From contig NZ_CP114280.1 of assembly GCF_029635795.1 (NCBI RefSeq), positions 310,001 through 374,000 of the forward strand: 64,000 nt of DNA, read 5' to 3'. Both the position numbers and the translations under genes were made by a program. The notes beneath the pieces are model-generated. The model was not told the origin of the DNA. It saw nothing but the letters and a program-made list of their open reading frames with translations, and did not search any database. Below, piece after piece: positions 9,572 through 21,249 of the stretch. The DNA comes from Dickeya lacustris. GTDB taxonomy: Bacteria > Pseudomonadota > Gammaproteobacteria > Enterobacterales > Enterobacteriaceae. How positions within the stretch are numbered: the first letter of the stretch is position 1; every line of letters begins with the position of its first letter.

Positions 9572-10158
9572 GGGAACCTCATCTAAGTCATGTCCCGAAA
9601 GAGAGTGTAACGTCGCCCGAATTCGTAACCCGCGAGATGAGTATTTATTGCCTGCCTGCTCATGCTCATCGTGAATTATAGAAAAGCAGCCGCAATGCGA
9701 AAGGAATATAGGTGTTTTATGGTTTTTAATTATTTCATTGTATGTTTATGTAATGCGTAACAGTTGACCTTGCATTGGTGGTGATGGTGATATTTTTATG
9801 CATGCACGTTTAATATTTCAAATGGAACTGTATTAATAGGATAAGTTCATTATTGAAATAATAAGCGAGATTATGTTGTAAATATTCCACCATCTTTAGT
9901 CTGAGAATTAGCTGTAATCTTATTGCGACTAATTATTCTGTTCTTCTATTTTTGGCCGTTATGGGTTTTTATATCAATTTGTTTTTATTGGGTTAATTTA
10001 TTTTTGATGTGCTATCTGCTGTGTTGGTAATTAATTAGCATGGTTCGCATACTCGCCCTGGGTAGCAGTGCAGTGTTAATTAGACTTAACGCGATACCCT
10101 ACTATTTGGGTTTATTTAGGTGGGTTTCCCATGATAGGGCGTGGGGCACTATAAACTG
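9572..10158. other. AT-rich intergenic segment upstream of the chemoreceptor gene
   Basis: About 590 bases without a credible gene. It is AT-rich, especially 9700-10060, and presumably holds the promoter of the leftward chemoreceptor gene. No tRNA, insertion-sequence end or clear operator was seen. Confidence 0.45.
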
Positions 10159-10159
10159 A

Positions 10160-10231
10160 AAAATCCACGCAATTGCGTGGATTTTAAAGAGTTCTGTGAG
10201 TCTCATGAGATTTGATAAAACCTCATGAGAC
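10160..10231 (-). terminator. Double hairpin downstream of ychF
   Basis: Two strong hairpins follow the ychF stop on the minus strand. One is at 10200-10231: 10-bp arms gtctcatgag/ctcatgagac around a 12-base loop. The other is at 10160-10185: arms aaaatccacgc/gcgtggatttt around aatt, with T-tracts on both sides. The second has the form of a bidirectional intrinsic terminator. The first could be a processing or attenuation element. Confidence 0.7.
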
Positions 10232-10243
10232 AACAAAGTTTAT

Positions 10244-11335
10244 TTAGACGTTGAACAGGAAGTTCATCACATCGCCGTCTTTAACGATGTACTCTTTACC
10301 CTCTGAGCGCATTTTTCCCGCTTCCTTCGCACCTTGTTCGCCTTTGAATGTGATGAAATCTTCATAAGCGATAGTCTGGGCGCGGATGAAACCTTTTTCA
10401 AAGTCGGTATGGATTTTACCGGCGGCCTGCGGCGCGGTGGCGCCAACCGGGATAGTCCAGGCGCGGACTTCTTTTACGCCTGCGGTGAAGTAGGTTTGTA
10501 GATTCAGGAGTTCATAGCCAGCGCGGATAACGCGGTTTAACCCCGGCTCTTCCAGGCCCAATTCCGCCATAAATTCTTCACGTTCTTCATCATCCAACTC
10601 AGCGATATCAGATTCGACGGCGGCACAAACCGGCACCACCACAGAACCTTCCTTGGCCGCGATGTCGCGCACCTGGTCCAGGAAGGGGTTGTTCTCGAAA
10701 CCGTCTTCATTAACGTTGGCAATGTACATCGTGGGTTTCAGCGTCAGGAAGCTCAGGTAGCGGATAGCGGCTTTCTCTTCCGCGCTCAGATCCAGCGCGC
10801 GCAGCATGCCTGCGTTTTCCAACTGAGGCAGGCATTTTTCGAGGGCTGCCTGTTCAATTTTTGCGTCTTTATCGCCGCCTTTGGCTTTTTTCTGCACGCG
10901 GTGCAGTGCGCGCTCGCAGGTATCTAAATCCGCCAGCGCCAGTTCGGTGTTGATAGTGTCGATATCATCGGCGGGACTGACCTTACCCGCGACGTGGATG
11001 ATGTTCTCATTCTCAAAACAGCGAACGACGTGACCGATGGCTTCGGTTTCGCGGATATTGGTCAGAAACTGGTTTCCCAGGCCTTCGCCTTTGGATGCGC
11101 CTTTTACCAGACCGGCGATGTCAACGAATTCCATGGTGGTCGGCACCACGCGCTGAGGGTTGATGATTTCCGCCAGTTTGTCCAGACGCGGGTCTGGCAT
11201 CGGCACAACGCCGGTGTTCGGCTCGATGGTACAAAACGGAAAGTTGGCCGCTTCGATACCGGCTTTGGTCAGCGCGTTGAACAGCGTAGATTTCCCCACG
11301 TTAGGCAGCCCAACGATACCGCATTTGAATCCCAT
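10244..11335 (-). CDS. ychF: Ribosome-binding ATPase YchF (Obg-like)
   Basis: The 363-residue length is standard for the family. The OBG-type P-loop GLPNVGKS (residues 8-15) and the G3 motif DIAGLVKG are intact. The G4 position reads NVNE instead of NKxD, the known substitution that makes YchF prefer ATP over GTP. A coiled-coil insertion (~130-200) and a C-terminal TGS domain ([20 protein letters not shown]) follow. Known role: binds the 70S ribosome and affects translation and the oxidative stress response. pth lies upstream on the same strand, the conserved enterobacterial pair; the 145-bp gap allows its own promoter. Confidence 0.97.
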   Translation of the reverse strand: MGFKCGIVGLPNVGKSTLFNALTKAGIEAANFPFCTIEPNTGVVPMPDPRLDKLAEIINPQRVVPTTMEFVDIAGLVKGASKGEGLGNQFLTNIRETEAIGHVVRCFENENIIHVAGKVSPADDIDTINTELALADLDTCERALHRVQKKAKGGDKDAKIEQAALEKCLPQLENAGMLRALDLSAEEKAAIRYLSFLTLKPTMYIANVNEDGFENNPFLDQVRDIAAKEGSVVVPVCAAVESDIAELDDEEREEFMAELGLEEPGLNRVIRAGYELLNLQTYFTAGVKEVRAWTIPVGATAPQAAGKIHTDFEKGFIRAQTIAYEDFITFKGEQGAKEAGKMRSEGKEYIVKDGDVMNFLFNV

Positions 11336-11480
11336 GTTTATGTCACCTTAGCAATCACGAATCATCGGGTGTTGGTTGCAATATGTTATTTTTGCAAAAA
11401 CACCCGTCAGAATGAAAAAAATAGCCCTGAGGCCAATTATACACACAATAGCGGTTGAACTCGATCTACCTGCATCAAGG

Positions 11481-12068
11481 CTATGACGCCTTAAAGGCAT
11501 GCAGCCGATTCATGGCTTTGATCATATCTTCTTTTATCAAAATATCGGTACAGCGTAGCGATTCATCAATCGCTTGATCGATAAGCCCTTGCTCGCTGGC
11601 TGGCGGTTTGCCAAGCACAAAGCCGACAACTTTATTTTTATCGCCGGGATGACCGATGCCGATGCGTAAACGGTGAAAATTAGGGTTATTGCCCAGTTTG
11701 CTGACGATATCCTTTAAACCGTTATGGCCACCGTGGCCGCCGCCGAGTTTAAGTTTGGCAACGCCGGGGGGCAGGTCTAACTCATCGTGCGCGACCAGAA
11801 TTTCATCGGCTTCGATGCGGTAGAATGAGGCCATCGCGGATACCGCTTTGCCGCTCAGATTCATAAATGTCGTAGGTACCAACAAACGGACATCTTTGCC
11901 TGCTACCGACAACCGGGCCGTGTAGCCAAAAAACTTACTCTCTTCTTTCAGGGGTTGCCGATAATTTTCAGCCAGTTGATCAACGTACCATGCGCCCGCA
12001 TTGTGGCGGGTTGCTGCATATTCAGCGCCGGGATTGGCCAGCCCCACGATCAGTTTTATACCACTCAT
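11481..12068 (-). CDS. pth: Peptidyl-tRNA hydrolase
   Basis: Releases tRNA from peptidyl-tRNAs that drop off the ribosome; essential in enterobacteria. The ORF is open upstream, but the ATG at 12068 gives a 195-residue protein ([14 protein letters not shown]) that matches the family N-terminus, so it was preferred to a 222-residue form. Catalytic and substrate residues are present: Asn12 in GLANPG, His22 in TRHNAG, and the HDELDLPPG loop with the conserved Asp. [12 protein letters not shown] and the glycine-rich segment [12 protein letters not shown] are intact. The ribosome site is weak. Followed by ychF on the same strand, as in Escherichia coli. Confidence 0.96.
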   Translation of the reverse strand: MSGIKLIVGLANPGAEYAATRHNAGAWYVDQLAENYRQPLKEESKFFGYTARLSVAGKDVRLLVPTTFMNLSGKAVSAMASFYRIEADEILVAHDELDLPPGVAKLKLGGGHGGHNGLKDIVSKLGNNPNFHRLRIGIGHPGDKNKVVGFVLGKPPASEQGLIDQAIDESLRCTDILIKEDMIKAMNRLHAFKAS

Positions 12069-12493
12069 TATTTCATACAACTCACAAGGCAGAGCGCCGG
12101 ATAAGTTATGCCCGTTCACTCGAATTGTTGGAAGCGACAGGTATGACACATAAACAACAAACCTGTCTGGAAACCCTTTTTAACCGCGTTAGTTTAACGC
12201 AGGGGCGGTTGATCACCAACATGTGATCCTGCCCGCATAGCTACTACCGTCAGCTGGTTATACTGTGAACAAATAATAGGCCCTTTGCTTGTAAGTGAAT
12301 AACCAGTAACCGCATTCGTTATTCCAGCGAGTAATACTGTAAATGTGTAAAACAGCGGTTTTTAAACGCAACGAGTGCCTTTTGATGATTGCTTTAATGA
12401 TTCCAGGGATGAGCCTGCCGTCGTGTAAACCATGCTAGCAGGTGGGTGCAGACGCCACGCGCTGTGTTTTCATTGGGTTTCTGGAGGTGAACG
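12069..12493. other. Divergent pth / ychH intergenic region
   Basis: Roughly 425 bases holding the promoters of leftward pth and rightward ychH. A perfect inverted repeat GATCAC-caacat-GTGATC lies at 12211-12228. A half CRP-like element (tgtga near 12265) is present without a convincing second half. Small ORFs across this region are not supported. Confidence 0.4.
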
Positions 12494-12769
12494 ATGAAAC
12501 GTAGAAATGCCATGCGAATGGGTAATGCGTTAATGGGGATTGGCATGGTGCTGATGATTGCGGGTATTGTGTATTCAATCGCCAATCAATTGCCGGAGTT
12601 AAATCTGCCAGGTTCCGCGCACTATGTTGAACTGGTTTCGATTTTTATGGGGGCAATCCTGTGGTTAACAGGTGCGCGTATTGGCGGGCGTGAATCTGTG
12701 ACCGATCGCTATTGGTGGCTCAAGCATTTTGATAAACGCTGCTGCCGTGAACAGCATCGAAATCCATAA
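12494..12769 (+). CDS. ychH: YchH family stress-induced inner membrane protein
   Basis: A 91-residue protein with two predicted membrane helices (residues ~9-29, NALMGIGMVLMIAGIVYSI, and ~45-63, ELVSIFMGAILWLTGARIGG) and a conserved basic, Cys/Trp-containing tail (DRYWWLKHFDKRCCR). This matches enterobacterial YchH, linked in E. coli to stress and biofilm conditions. A tggaggtg ribosome site lies about 5 bases before the ATG. Its place divergent from pth is the conserved arrangement. In E. coli the next genes are dauA and prs; here a LysR/DJ-1 pair intervenes. Confidence 0.9.
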   Translation: MKRRNAMRMGNALMGIGMVLMIAGIVYSIANQLPELNLPGSAHYVELVSIFMGAILWLTGARIGGRESVTDRYWWLKHFDKRCCREQHRNP

Positions 12770-12980
12770 GCCTGTAGCCGAAGCGATACAACAAATATCG
12801 GCTGGAAAATGGTGGAGAGGGTATTGGTCTGTGTATGCCCGTTATATACGTTGCAGGTGGATTAGTTTTCCTCTCCGCCAATATGGCTTGGCACGCCGGA
12901 GTGCGTTACAAGGGGGGGCTTTTCCTGCAATTTGAATTATTTTAAGCATGAAGTACGCGATGGAAATATACGATGAATTT

Positions 12981-13883
12981 TTAAGTATTCATTATGCGTG
13001 AGCACGTCTCAATAAAAGCACGTAATTTGGGTTGGTTTCTTCCGGCTTTCGAAAAATAGAGAAAAAGGCCATCATTACCTGGCGAGCGATCAAGCAGTGC
13101 GGGCTCCAGGCTTCCTGCCGCCAGTTCACGTGAGCTGTGGAATGTGGAAGAGTAGATGAGTCCGATTCCTTTAACAGCAAGGCTACGCATCAGCTCGCCG
13201 TCATTAACAGTAATAGACCCTGTCGGATCAATACGAACTGTTTCATTATTTTCAATAAATTCCCAACGATAAATATCGCCTTTTTCCGGGCGTCGGAATC
13301 GAATGCATTCATGATGAACAAGGTCGTTGGTAACTTTAGGTTTTCCATGAAGCCTGAAATAGGCGGGAGACCCAAAAACCGCCCATTGAAAAGGTTTGGA
13401 AAGTCGAACCGCAATCATATCCTGCTCAATGTATGAGCCGATCAAAATACCGGCATCATAACCTTCAGAAATAAAATTATCGTGGCGATTACTGACCGTA
13501 ATATCCAGGTTTACATTTGGCCATTGCTGGCGAAATGCGGGTAATAACGGTTCAATAACATGCGGTAAGGCCAACCGCTCCACGATTAACCGCAGTGTTC
13601 CCGCCGGGGCTTTTGACGACTGAGCTGCATCTTCGAGACTGACGGCGATTGCACGCGCTGCGGGTTCTATCTTTAAAAGCAGGTTCTGTCCGGCTTCTGT
13701 CAATGCCATTTTACGCGTAGTCCTATGAAAAAGTAGCGTGCCAAGGCGATGCTCCAGTTTCTGCAATGACTGACTGATTGAACCGGGGGTTTTGCCAAGA
13801 TCAAGAGCGGCTTTCCGAATACTCAGCCTTTTCGAGATAGCCAAAAATTCCGGCAATCCATCAAAATCATTGTGCTGGCTCAT
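12981..13883 (-). CDS. LysR-family transcriptional regulator
   Basis: A 300-residue LTTR. The frame extends upstream to 13937, but the ATG at 13883 (MSQHNDFDGLPEFL) has an agagag ribosome site and gives the typical LTTR N-terminus. The winged HTH covers residues ~5-62 (AALDLGKTPGSISQSLQKLE is the recognition part). The effector-binding domain runs from ~90 to 295. The gene is divergent from the DJ-1/PfpI-family gene, with 178 bp between the starts. That gap contains a perfect palindrome gccaattggc (13956-13965) that may be the regulator's site. By the usual logic of divergent LTTR genes it probably controls that neighbour; the effector is unknown. Confidence 0.88.
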   Translation of the reverse strand: MSQHNDFDGLPEFLAISKRLSIRKAALDLGKTPGSISQSLQKLEHRLGTLLFHRTTRKMALTEAGQNLLLKIEPAARAIAVSLEDAAQSSKAPAGTLRLIVERLALPHVIEPLLPAFRQQWPNVNLDITVSNRHDNFISEGYDAGILIGSYIEQDMIAVRLSKPFQWAVFGSPAYFRLHGKPKVTNDLVHHECIRFRRPEKGDIYRWEFIENNETVRIDPTGSITVNDGELMRSLAVKGIGLIYSSTFHSSRELAAGSLEPALLDRSPGNDGLFLYFSKAGRNQPKLRAFIETCSRIMNT

Positions 13884-13955
13884 CCAGAACTCTCTCTTGT
13901 TATCTTTGGTTCTTCGCGTATTGATATTTTGTGGCAATAATTCATCTTAATACAA

Positions 13956-13965
13956 GCCAATTGGC
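13956..13965. promoter_or_regulatory. Candidate LysR operator palindrome
   Basis: A perfect 10-bp palindrome gccaattggc lies midway between the divergent starts of the LysR gene (13883) and the DJ-1/PfpI gene (14062). Position and symmetry fit an LTTR binding site. There is no experimental support. Confidence 0.4.
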
Positions 13966-14061
13966 ATGTTTTTTTAAACAATCTGTTCCGTTTTGACCGT
14001 CTACCTCGGGTTTTTGAACTCAGATACAGTGAAGGCACACCAACAACCTGAAGGAAATCCT

Positions 14062-14847
14062 ATGTCACTTGCAACGTATTTTGCTCGTCTCATCATCGCT
14101 ATTACCGTCTTCTCGGTATCTGCTCTGGCGGGCGCGGCCCAGGAAACGCAAAAACAGGAAAAGATATTAATCGTCGTCTCCAGTCTGGATAAAAAAACAG
14201 AAAATCTCGTGGGGGGATTTTGGTTTCCAGAATTAACTCATCCCGTCAAAGTTTTTGATAAAGCGGGTTTTGATTTCGATATTGCAAGTCCCAAAGGCGG
14301 ATTGGCTCCTTTCGATGGTTTCGACCTGAAAGATCAGGCTAGTCTGGAGTTTTGGACTAACCCTCAACACCGAAATAAGCTTGGTCAAACAATTAAATTA
14401 TCGGATATTGATCCATCAAAATATTCCGCGATTCTGCTTGTCGGTGGTCATGGCCCGATGTGGGATTTTGTCAATAATACTGAGCTTAGTAATATTGTGC
14501 GTACGCTGTACGAAAACAATAATGTGATTAGTGCTGTGTGCCATGGCCCGGCAGGGCTTATCAATGTCAAACTCAGCAACGGTGAAAGCTTAATCAAAGG
14601 TCGCCGTCTCACAGGATTTACGGCAGCGGAGGAGGCCTCCCGGCAGTACGATAAGATAGTGCCATTTGAACTGCAAGACGCCCTGAAGAAAGTCGGGGCA
14701 ACGTTTGAAGAAGCACCAATATTTGCGAACAATGTGGTTGTTGATGGGCGCTTAATTACCGGGCAAAACCCCGCTTCGGCAACAGCGCTTGGGGAAGCGG
14801 TGGTTAAAGCCTTACAAGCCAAGACTCAGCGCAAAGCGGCTCTATAG
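14062..14847 (+). CDS. DJ-1/PfpI-family protein with signal peptide
   Basis: A 261-residue protein starting at ATG 14062, with an aaggaaat ribosome site; the longer upstream frame is rejected. A signal peptide (~residues 1-27, ending ALAGAA) suggests periplasmic export, which is unusual because most DJ-1/PfpI members are cytosolic. The class I glutamine-amidotransferase-like fold shows the nucleophile elbow AVCHGPAG with Cys160, and the VGGHGPMWD segment of Hsp31/type 1 amidotransferase-like members. Family activities include glyoxalase, chaperone and protease; which applies here cannot be told. It is divergent from a LysR gene that probably regulates it. This pair replaces dauA between ychH and prs. 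Confidence 0.85.
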   Translation: MSLATYFARLIIAITVFSVSALAGAAQETQKQEKILIVVSSLDKKTENLVGGFWFPELTHPVKVFDKAGFDFDIASPKGGLAPFDGFDLKDQASLEFWTNPQHRNKLGQTIKLSDIDPSKYSAILLVGGHGPMWDFVNNTELSNIVRTLYENNNVISAVCHGPAGLINVKLSNGESLIKGRRLTGFTAAEEASRQYDKIVPFELQDALKKVGATFEEAPIFANNVVVDGRLITGQNPASATALGEAVVKALQAKTQRKAAL

Positions 14848-14881
14848 TCACTTATCAATACCCCATCATCAGATCTATTCA

Positions 14882-16078
<1,197 letters not shown>

Positions 16079-16990
16079 TTAGCAACCCTTAAGCAGCCCG
16101 GAAAGGCATTGTTGCAGTGGCGAAATATTCACACCGCGAGCGACAAAGCCCGATTGTCCTTCCGGGACCCGGTCTAGCACCTGACGGGCGGCATGCTCGG
16201 TGTCGAACTCGGCGAACACGCAAGCGCCAGTGCCGGTCAGGCGCGCCGGTGCGTATTCTAACAGCCATAAAAGTAGCTGTTCAACCTCACGAAAACGTTT
16301 TCTTGCGACGGATTCACAATCATTGCGGAAAGTTTGTGTCAATAAGTGTGATAACGGCCTTTTTGGTGTGTCTCTGGTCAACTCGGGGTCAGTAAAGATA
16401 AGCGGTGTCGGAATATGTACACCTGGGTGAATGACCAGATACCATTTTTCTGGTGGCTCCGTGGGGGTTAACTGTTCACCGACCCCTTCGGCGAAGGCTG
16501 CATGACCCCGTACAAACACCGGTACGTCGGCGCCGAGGGTCAGCCCCATTGTTGCTAATGCATCAACCGATATCTGGCTGCCCCAGAGATGATTGAGCGC
16601 CACGAGCACGGTAGCCGCATTTGAGGAGCCGCCACCCAATCCGCCTCCCATGGGTAAACGTTTCTCGATGGCGATATCGGCACCGCTAAACGGCAACCCT
16701 GCTTGCTGACAATGGCGCTGTAATAGGCGCGCAGCACGAACAGCGAGATTGTTGTCATCCGCCACATCAGCTAGCGGGGTTTGTAGCACTATCTGGTTAT
16801 CCTGACGTAACGTAAGCGTGACGGTGTCACCGTAATTCAGAAACTGGAAGAGCGTTTGCAGGTTGTGATAACCGTCAGCGCGGCGGCCAGTGATATATAA
16901 AAATAGATTCAGCTTGGCCGGTGAAGGCCAAATAGTAGACGCGGCCACGTTATGCGCGGCCGGCATCGCTATCGGTGTTTTTGCCGTCAT
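16079..16990 (-). CDS. ispE: 4-diphosphocytidyl-2-C-methyl-D-erythritol kinase
   Basis: GHMP kinase of the MEP isoprenoid pathway; phosphorylates CDP-ME with ATP. The protein has 303 residues, with [20 protein letters not shown] at the N-terminus and the ATP-binding glycine motif [26 protein letters not shown] is the third GHMP motif. The N-terminal ~15 residues before WPSPAK are longer than in E. coli; an internal ATG at 16966 would give a shorter form, and the ribosome site upstream of 16990 is weak. The gene lies between lolB (21 bp upstream) and prs, the conserved lolB-ispE-prs operon. Confidence 0.96.
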   Translation of the reverse strand: MTAKTPIAMPAAHNVAASTIWPSPAKLNLFLYITGRRADGYHNLQTLFQFLNYGDTVTLTLRQDNQIVLQTPLADVADDNNLAVRAARLLQRHCQQAGLPFSGADIAIEKRLPMGGGLGGGSSNAATVLVALNHLWGSQISVDALATMGLTLGADVPVFVRGHAAFAEGVGEQLTPTEPPEKWYLVIHPGVHIPTPLIFTDPELTRDTPKRPLSHLLTQTFRNDCESVARKRFREVEQLLLWLLEYAPARLTGTGACVFAEFDTEHAARQVLDRVPEGQSGFVARGVNISPLQQCLSGLLKGC

Positions 16991-17011
16991 GATTATCGAT
17001 ATTCGCCGTTA

Positions 17012-17632
17012 TTATTCGGTTATCCAGTTATCCATTTTTAGTTTGATGCGTTGCTCGCCTTGCGTCAGTTCCAGACTTTGTGGCAGCGGCAGTGGCGTGT
17101 CGGTGTATGAAAGGTAATCAACGCTCCAGTGTTGGTCGCCTTGCTGATAATTGACATGACGTAGCCGCGCATGTTCATCAAGCTCGAAGTCTTGCGCATC
17201 ACCGGGTAGCCCCAACATCCATTGGCGTAAATTATCGAGCGGGATAGCCATACCGGTCAGTTGCTGCACCATCAGTTGCGCATTCTTGCCGACATAACGC
17301 TTGCCTTGGTTATCAGTAATTTGTACCAGTGCAGAGCCCGCTTGTAATTCCAGCTCCGTACCGCCAAGCGGGTTGCTTAACAGTAAGCGATAGCGTTGCG
17401 GTGAGGATTGTTGCCAAAAGAAACGGGCGTAAAGTTTCTTCCTATCAGAAATATAGGCAAATGAGCCTCGGGTCTGATAATGGTCGAGATTTTGTACGCT
17501 TTGCGCGTGAGCCAGCCACTGTGGCGACGTGGGTTTTTGGCCAGGCGCAGTGGGTTGTGTCAGGGTGCAGGCTGTCAGTAATACACTGGCCAAAGGCAGT
17601 AATCGCAAGACGTAGGCGGGGTTTTTGAACAT
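17012..17632 (-). CDS. lolB: Outer membrane lipoprotein receptor LolB
   Basis: Accepts lipoproteins from LolA and inserts them into the outer membrane. Start ATG 17632 gives 206 residues, with a cagga ribosome site about 10 bases away; a TTG seven codons upstream (17653) is the alternative. The signal peptide ends in lipobox LLTA|C (Cys22). The mature domain shows family features (GSFAYISDRKKLYARFFWQQ, NPLGGTELEL, WMLGLPGDA). lolB is divergent from hemA and heads the lolB-ispE-prs operon, as in other enterobacteria. Confidence 0.95.
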   Translation of the reverse strand: MFKNPAYVLRLLPLASVLLTACTLTQPTAPGQKPTSPQWLAHAQSVQNLDHYQTRGSFAYISDRKKLYARFFWQQSSPQRYRLLLSNPLGGTELELQAGSALVQITDNQGKRYVGKNAQLMVQQLTGMAIPLDNLRQWMLGLPGDAQDFELDEHARLRHVNYQQGDQHWSVDYLSYTDTPLPLPQSLELTQGEQRIKLKMDNWITE

Positions 17633-17840
17633 GTTGAAAAAATCCTGTTTCAAGCATCATGAGGCAAACTAGGCGTCACGCTAGCGGGGTTGGGCGGCAG
17701 CGTCAATCTTTGATATGTCACAAGGCTGAACCATCAGCGGTTGAAGAGGGGCCGCCGGGGTTACTTTTATTGCACGCAGGCTTGAAGTAGAATGCCCATC
17801 AGATGAAACCCATACTAACACCGGGATTACTCTGCGAATC

Positions 17841-19097
17841 ATGACTCTGCTCGCGCTTGGTATCAATCATAAAACGGCTCCTGTGTCGCTGAGAGAACGC
17901 GTTGCGTTTTCGCCAGAACAGCAGGGGCAGGCGCTGCATAGTTTATTACAGCAACCGCTGGTGCAAGGCGGTGTGGTGTTGTCCACGTGCAACCGTACGG
18001 AACTCTACCTGAGTGTCGCAGAGCAGGACAATCGCCATGAGCAGTTGATAGCCTGGCTGTGTGACTACCATCAACTGCACCCGGATGACATTCGTAAAAA
18101 CCTCTACTGGCATGAAGACAATGCGGCTGTCAGCCACCTGATGCGTGTTGCCAGTGGTTTGGATTCGTTGGTGTTGGGTGAGCCCCAAATCCTGGGACAG
18201 GTGAAAAAGGCCTTTGCCGATTCGCAGCGTGAGCGTTCGTTATCCGGCGATTTGGAGCGGTTATTCCAAAAATCGTTCACCGTAGCCAAACGGGTGCGGA
18301 CTGAAACCGACATCGGCGCGAGTGCCGTGTCGGTTGCCTTTGCCGCCTGTACATTGGCGCGTCAGATTTTTGAATCATTGTCGGATGTGAATGTGCTGTT
18401 GGTTGGCGCAGGTGAAACCATTGAACTGGTCTCTCGCCATTTACGCGAGCACCGTGTGAAACGGATGGTGATTGCCAACCGTACCCATGAGCGAGCGCAG
18501 GTTCTGGCCGACGAAGTCGGTGCCGAAGTGATTACGCTCGCAGAACTGGATGCTAACTTGCCGCTGGCGGATATTGTCATCAGTTCTACCGCCAGCACTC
18601 TGCCCATCATTGGCAAGGGAATGATGGAGCGCACCATGAAAGCCCGTCGTAACCAGCCAATGTTGATGATTGATATCGCCGTGCCGCGCGATATCGAGCC
18701 GGAAGTCGGGCGTTTGCCAAATATTTATCTCTACAGTGTTGATGATTTGCAGGCGATTGTGGCGCATAACCTGGCCCAGCGTAAGGCTGCCGCCGTACAA
18801 GCGGAGTCGATTGTTGAGCAGGAGTGCTCGGAGTTTATGGCGTGGCTTCGCGCTCAGTCGGCGGTTGATACTATCCGCGATTATCGCGATCAGGCCGATA
18901 GCTTGCGCGACGAGATGACAACCAAAGCGCTGGCTGCAATACGCAACGGTGGGGATGTTGAAGCCATCGTGCAGGAACTGACACATCGACTGACGAATCG
19001 ACTGATTCACTCTCCCACGCGCGCGCTACAGCAAGCCGCGCGTGACGGCGATCTGGAACGTTTGCAGATTTTACGTGACAGTCTCGGCCTGAACTAG
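17841..19097 (+). CDS. hemA: Glutamyl-tRNA reductase
   Basis: First committed step of C5 tetrapyrrole synthesis: reduces glutamyl-tRNA(Glu) to glutamate-1-semialdehyde with NADPH. The 418-residue length is typical. The catalytic domain has the nucleophile Cys50 in [10 protein letters not shown]. The NADPH domain has [19 protein letters not shown] (GxGxxx-type loop), and a C-terminal helical dimerisation domain follows. N-terminal residues [14 protein letters not shown] match the region known in Salmonella to carry the heme-dependent degradation signal. prfA starts 47 bases downstream. Confidence 0.98.
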   Translation: MTLLALGINHKTAPVSLRERVAFSPEQQGQALHSLLQQPLVQGGVVLSTCNRTELYLSVAEQDNRHEQLIAWLCDYHQLHPDDIRKNLYWHEDNAAVSHLMRVASGLDSLVLGEPQILGQVKKAFADSQRERSLSGDLERLFQKSFTVAKRVRTETDIGASAVSVAFAACTLARQIFESLSDVNVLLVGAGETIELVSRHLREHRVKRMVIANRTHERAQVLADEVGAEVITLAELDANLPLADIVISSTASTLPIIGKGMMERTMKARRNQPMLMIDIAVPRDIEPEVGRLPNIYLYSVDDLQAIVAHNLAQRKAAAVQAESIVEQECSEFMAWLRAQSAVDTIRDYRDQADSLRDEMTTKALAAIRNGGDVEAIVQELTHRLTNRLIHSPTRALQQAARDGDLERLQILRDSLGLN

Positions 19098-19144
19098 CAT
19101 TCTTCTTCCCCCTTAATGACTCACTACAGGATTGAACTGCCCGC

Positions 19145-20230
19145 ATGAAGCCTTCTATTGTTGCCAAACTAGAAGCATTACAAGAACGCCATGAAGAAGT
19201 CGAGGCGTTACTGGGAGAGCCCAGTGTCATTGCTGATATGGACCGCTTTCGGGCGCTGTCTCGCGAATATGCGCAATTGACGGATATTACCCAGTGTTTT
19301 CAGCGCTGGCAGCAGGTCCAGGAGGACATTGAAACCGCTACGCTGATGCTGGATGACCCGGAAATGCGCGATATGGCGCAAGAAGAGTTAAAAGCGGCCA
19401 GGGCAGCCGGAGAAGAGCTGGAACAACAGTTGCAAGTGCTGTTATTGCCAAAAGATCCTGACGATGAGCGTGGTTGCTTTCTGGAAATCCGCGCGGGCAC
19501 CGGCGGCGATGAAGCGGCGCTGTTTGCAGGAGATTTATTCCGTATGTACAGCCGTTATGCCGAATCACGCCGCTGGAAAGTCGAAGTGATGAGCGCCAGT
19601 GATGGCGAGCACGGCGGTTACAAAGAGATGATTGCCAAAGTCGTTGGTGAAGGGGCCTATGGCCAGTTGAAATTTGAGTCGGGTGGTCATCGGGTGCAGC
19701 GCGTACCAGCCACTGAGTCACAGGGGCGTATCCATACCTCGGCCTGCACCGTTGCGGTGATGCCCGAGGTGCCAGAAGCGGAATTGCCGGATATTAATCC
19801 GGGCGATCTGAAAATCGATACGTTCCGCTCATCCGGTGCGGGTGGTCAGCATGTTAACACCACGGACTCGGCAATCCGCATCACCCATTTACCCACCGGG
19901 ATTGTGGTGGAGTGTCAGGACGAGCGCTCTCAACACAAGAACAAAGCAAAAGCATTATCGGTATTGGCGGCCCGTATCCGCGCGGCCGAAATGCAAAAGC
20001 GTCAGCAAGAAGAAGCCTCTACGCGACGTAATCTATTAGGCAGCGGCGATCGTTCTGACCGTATTCGCACGTATAATTTCCCGCAAGGCCGAGTGACCGA
20101 TCACCGCATTAACCTGACGTTGTATCGTCTGGATGAAGCGATTGAAGGCAAGCTGGATATGCTTATCCAACCGATCGTGCAGGAATATCAGGCCGATCAA
20201 TTGGCGGCGTTGGCCGAGCAGGATCAATGA
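19145..20230 (+). CDS. prfA: Peptide chain release factor 1
   Basis: Recognises UAA/UAG stop codons and triggers peptide release. The protein has 361 residues; the codon-recognition motif PAT (in RVPATESQG, ~residue 186) marks RF1 rather than RF2. The catalytic GGQ is at residues 233-235 ([15 protein letters not shown]), where PrmC methylates Gln235. The stop codon overlaps the prmC start (ATGA), so factor and methyltransferase are translationally coupled. Confidence 0.98.
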   Translation: MKPSIVAKLEALQERHEEVEALLGEPSVIADMDRFRALSREYAQLTDITQCFQRWQQVQEDIETATLMLDDPEMRDMAQEELKAARAAGEELEQQLQVLLLPKDPDDERGCFLEIRAGTGGDEAALFAGDLFRMYSRYAESRRWKVEVMSASDGEHGGYKEMIAKVVGEGAYGQLKFESGGHRVQRVPATESQGRIHTSACTVAVMPEVPEAELPDINPGDLKIDTFRSSGAGGQHVNTTDSAIRITHLPTGIVVECQDERSQHKNKAKALSVLAARIRAAEMQKRQQEEASTRRNLLGSGDRSDRIRTYNFPQGRVTDHRINLTLYRLDEAIEGKLDMLIQPIVQEYQADQLAALAEQDQ

Positions 20231-21090
20231 CGTATCAGGCGTGGTTGAAACAGGCAATCGCCAGACTGCAAGGCAGTGACAGCGCCAAACGCGACGCGGA
20301 GATTTTACTTCAGCATGTCACGGGCAAAAATCGCACCTTTTTGCTGGCGTTTGGTGAAACGGAACTCGGCGCGTGCGAATTACAGCAAGCCGAGGGCCTG
20401 TTAGCCCGCCGTATCAACGGAGAGCCGGTTGCCTATCTGACCGGGACGAGAGAGTTTTGGTCACTGCCGCTGGCGGTGTCGCCGGTAACGCTTATTCCTC
20501 GGCCAGATACGGAATGCCTGGTGGAGCAGGCGTTGCTGCGCCTGCCTGCGCGTGCTGCGAACGTGCTGGATTTAGGGACGGGGACAGGGGCGATTGCGCT
20601 GGCGATTGCGCATGAGCGCCCGGATTGCCAGTTAACCGGTGTTGATTTTCAGCCTGATGCAGTGGCGCTGGCACAACATAATGCTGAACGGCTAAACATC
20701 CGCAACGCCCGTTTCTTGCACAGTGACTGGTTTGGCGCATTACAGGGCCAGCACTTCGCGTTAATTGTCAGTAACCCCCCTTATATTGATGCGCTCGACC
20801 CACATTTGTCCTGTGGCGATGTGCGATTTGAGCCTGCCACTGCGCTGATCGCCGATGATAATGGGCTGGCTGATTTACGCGCGATTACGCAGCAGGCTGG
20901 GGCGTTTCTGTCGCCCGGTGGCTGGCTGTTACTCGAGCACGGCTGGCAGCAAGCCGGGGCGGTGCGTGCGTTGTTGCAGCAAGCGGGTTTTGAAGCTATT
21001 GATACTCAGCGTGATTATGGTGGCAATGAGCGGGTGACGCTGGGACAATGGCCGTCGCGTATTGCGCCGGATCACGTTAACTATGATTAG
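20227..21090 (+). CDS. prmC: Release factor glutamine methyltransferase PrmC
   Basis: SAM-dependent N5-glutamine methyltransferase that modifies the GGQ motif of RF1 and RF2. The protein has 287 residues: an N-terminal helical domain that contacts the release factor (~1-85), then a Rossmann domain with motif [16 protein letters not shown] and the substrate motif NPPY at 183-186. The ATG overlaps the prfA stop by four bases. In E. coli sirB2 follows; here a 159-bp gap leads directly to sirB1. Confidence 0.97.
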   Translation: MTYQAWLKQAIARLQGSDSAKRDAEILLQHVTGKNRTFLLAFGETELGACELQQAEGLLARRINGEPVAYLTGTREFWSLPLAVSPVTLIPRPDTECLVEQALLRLPARAANVLDLGTGTGAIALAIAHERPDCQLTGVDFQPDAVALAQHNAERLNIRNARFLHSDWFGALQGQHFALIVSNPPYIDALDPHLSCGDVRFEPATALIADDNGLADLRAITQQAGAFLSPGGWLLLEHGWQQAGAVRALLQQAGFEAIDTQRDYGGNERVTLGQWPSRIAPDHVNYD

Positions 21091-21249
21091 CCCTATTTAT
21101 CCTTCATCTGTGCGTATGTGACTGCTGACGACGCGCAGGTTTGGCATTATTATCTGATTCGCCTGACAGAGCATATATGCAGATGAGTGCAGGCAGGCTG
21201 GCTTGTATTTAGGCTCGCTGTCGATGTTATTTTTGCTGATGGAATCACT

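Noticed and set aside
10994..11458. 154-codon ORF antisense to ychF
   Set aside because: Shadow of a highly conserved gene; codon use follows the complementary frame.
12222..12280. CRP site upstream of ychH
   Set aside because: Only one half-site (tgtga) is present, with no matching tcaca at the right distance.
12729..12935. 68-codon ORF overlapping the end of ychH
   Set aside because: No ribosome site, overlaps a known gene, and no recognisable family.
18441..19010. 189-codon ORF antisense to hemA
   Set aside because: Shadow of hemA with no start signal of its own.
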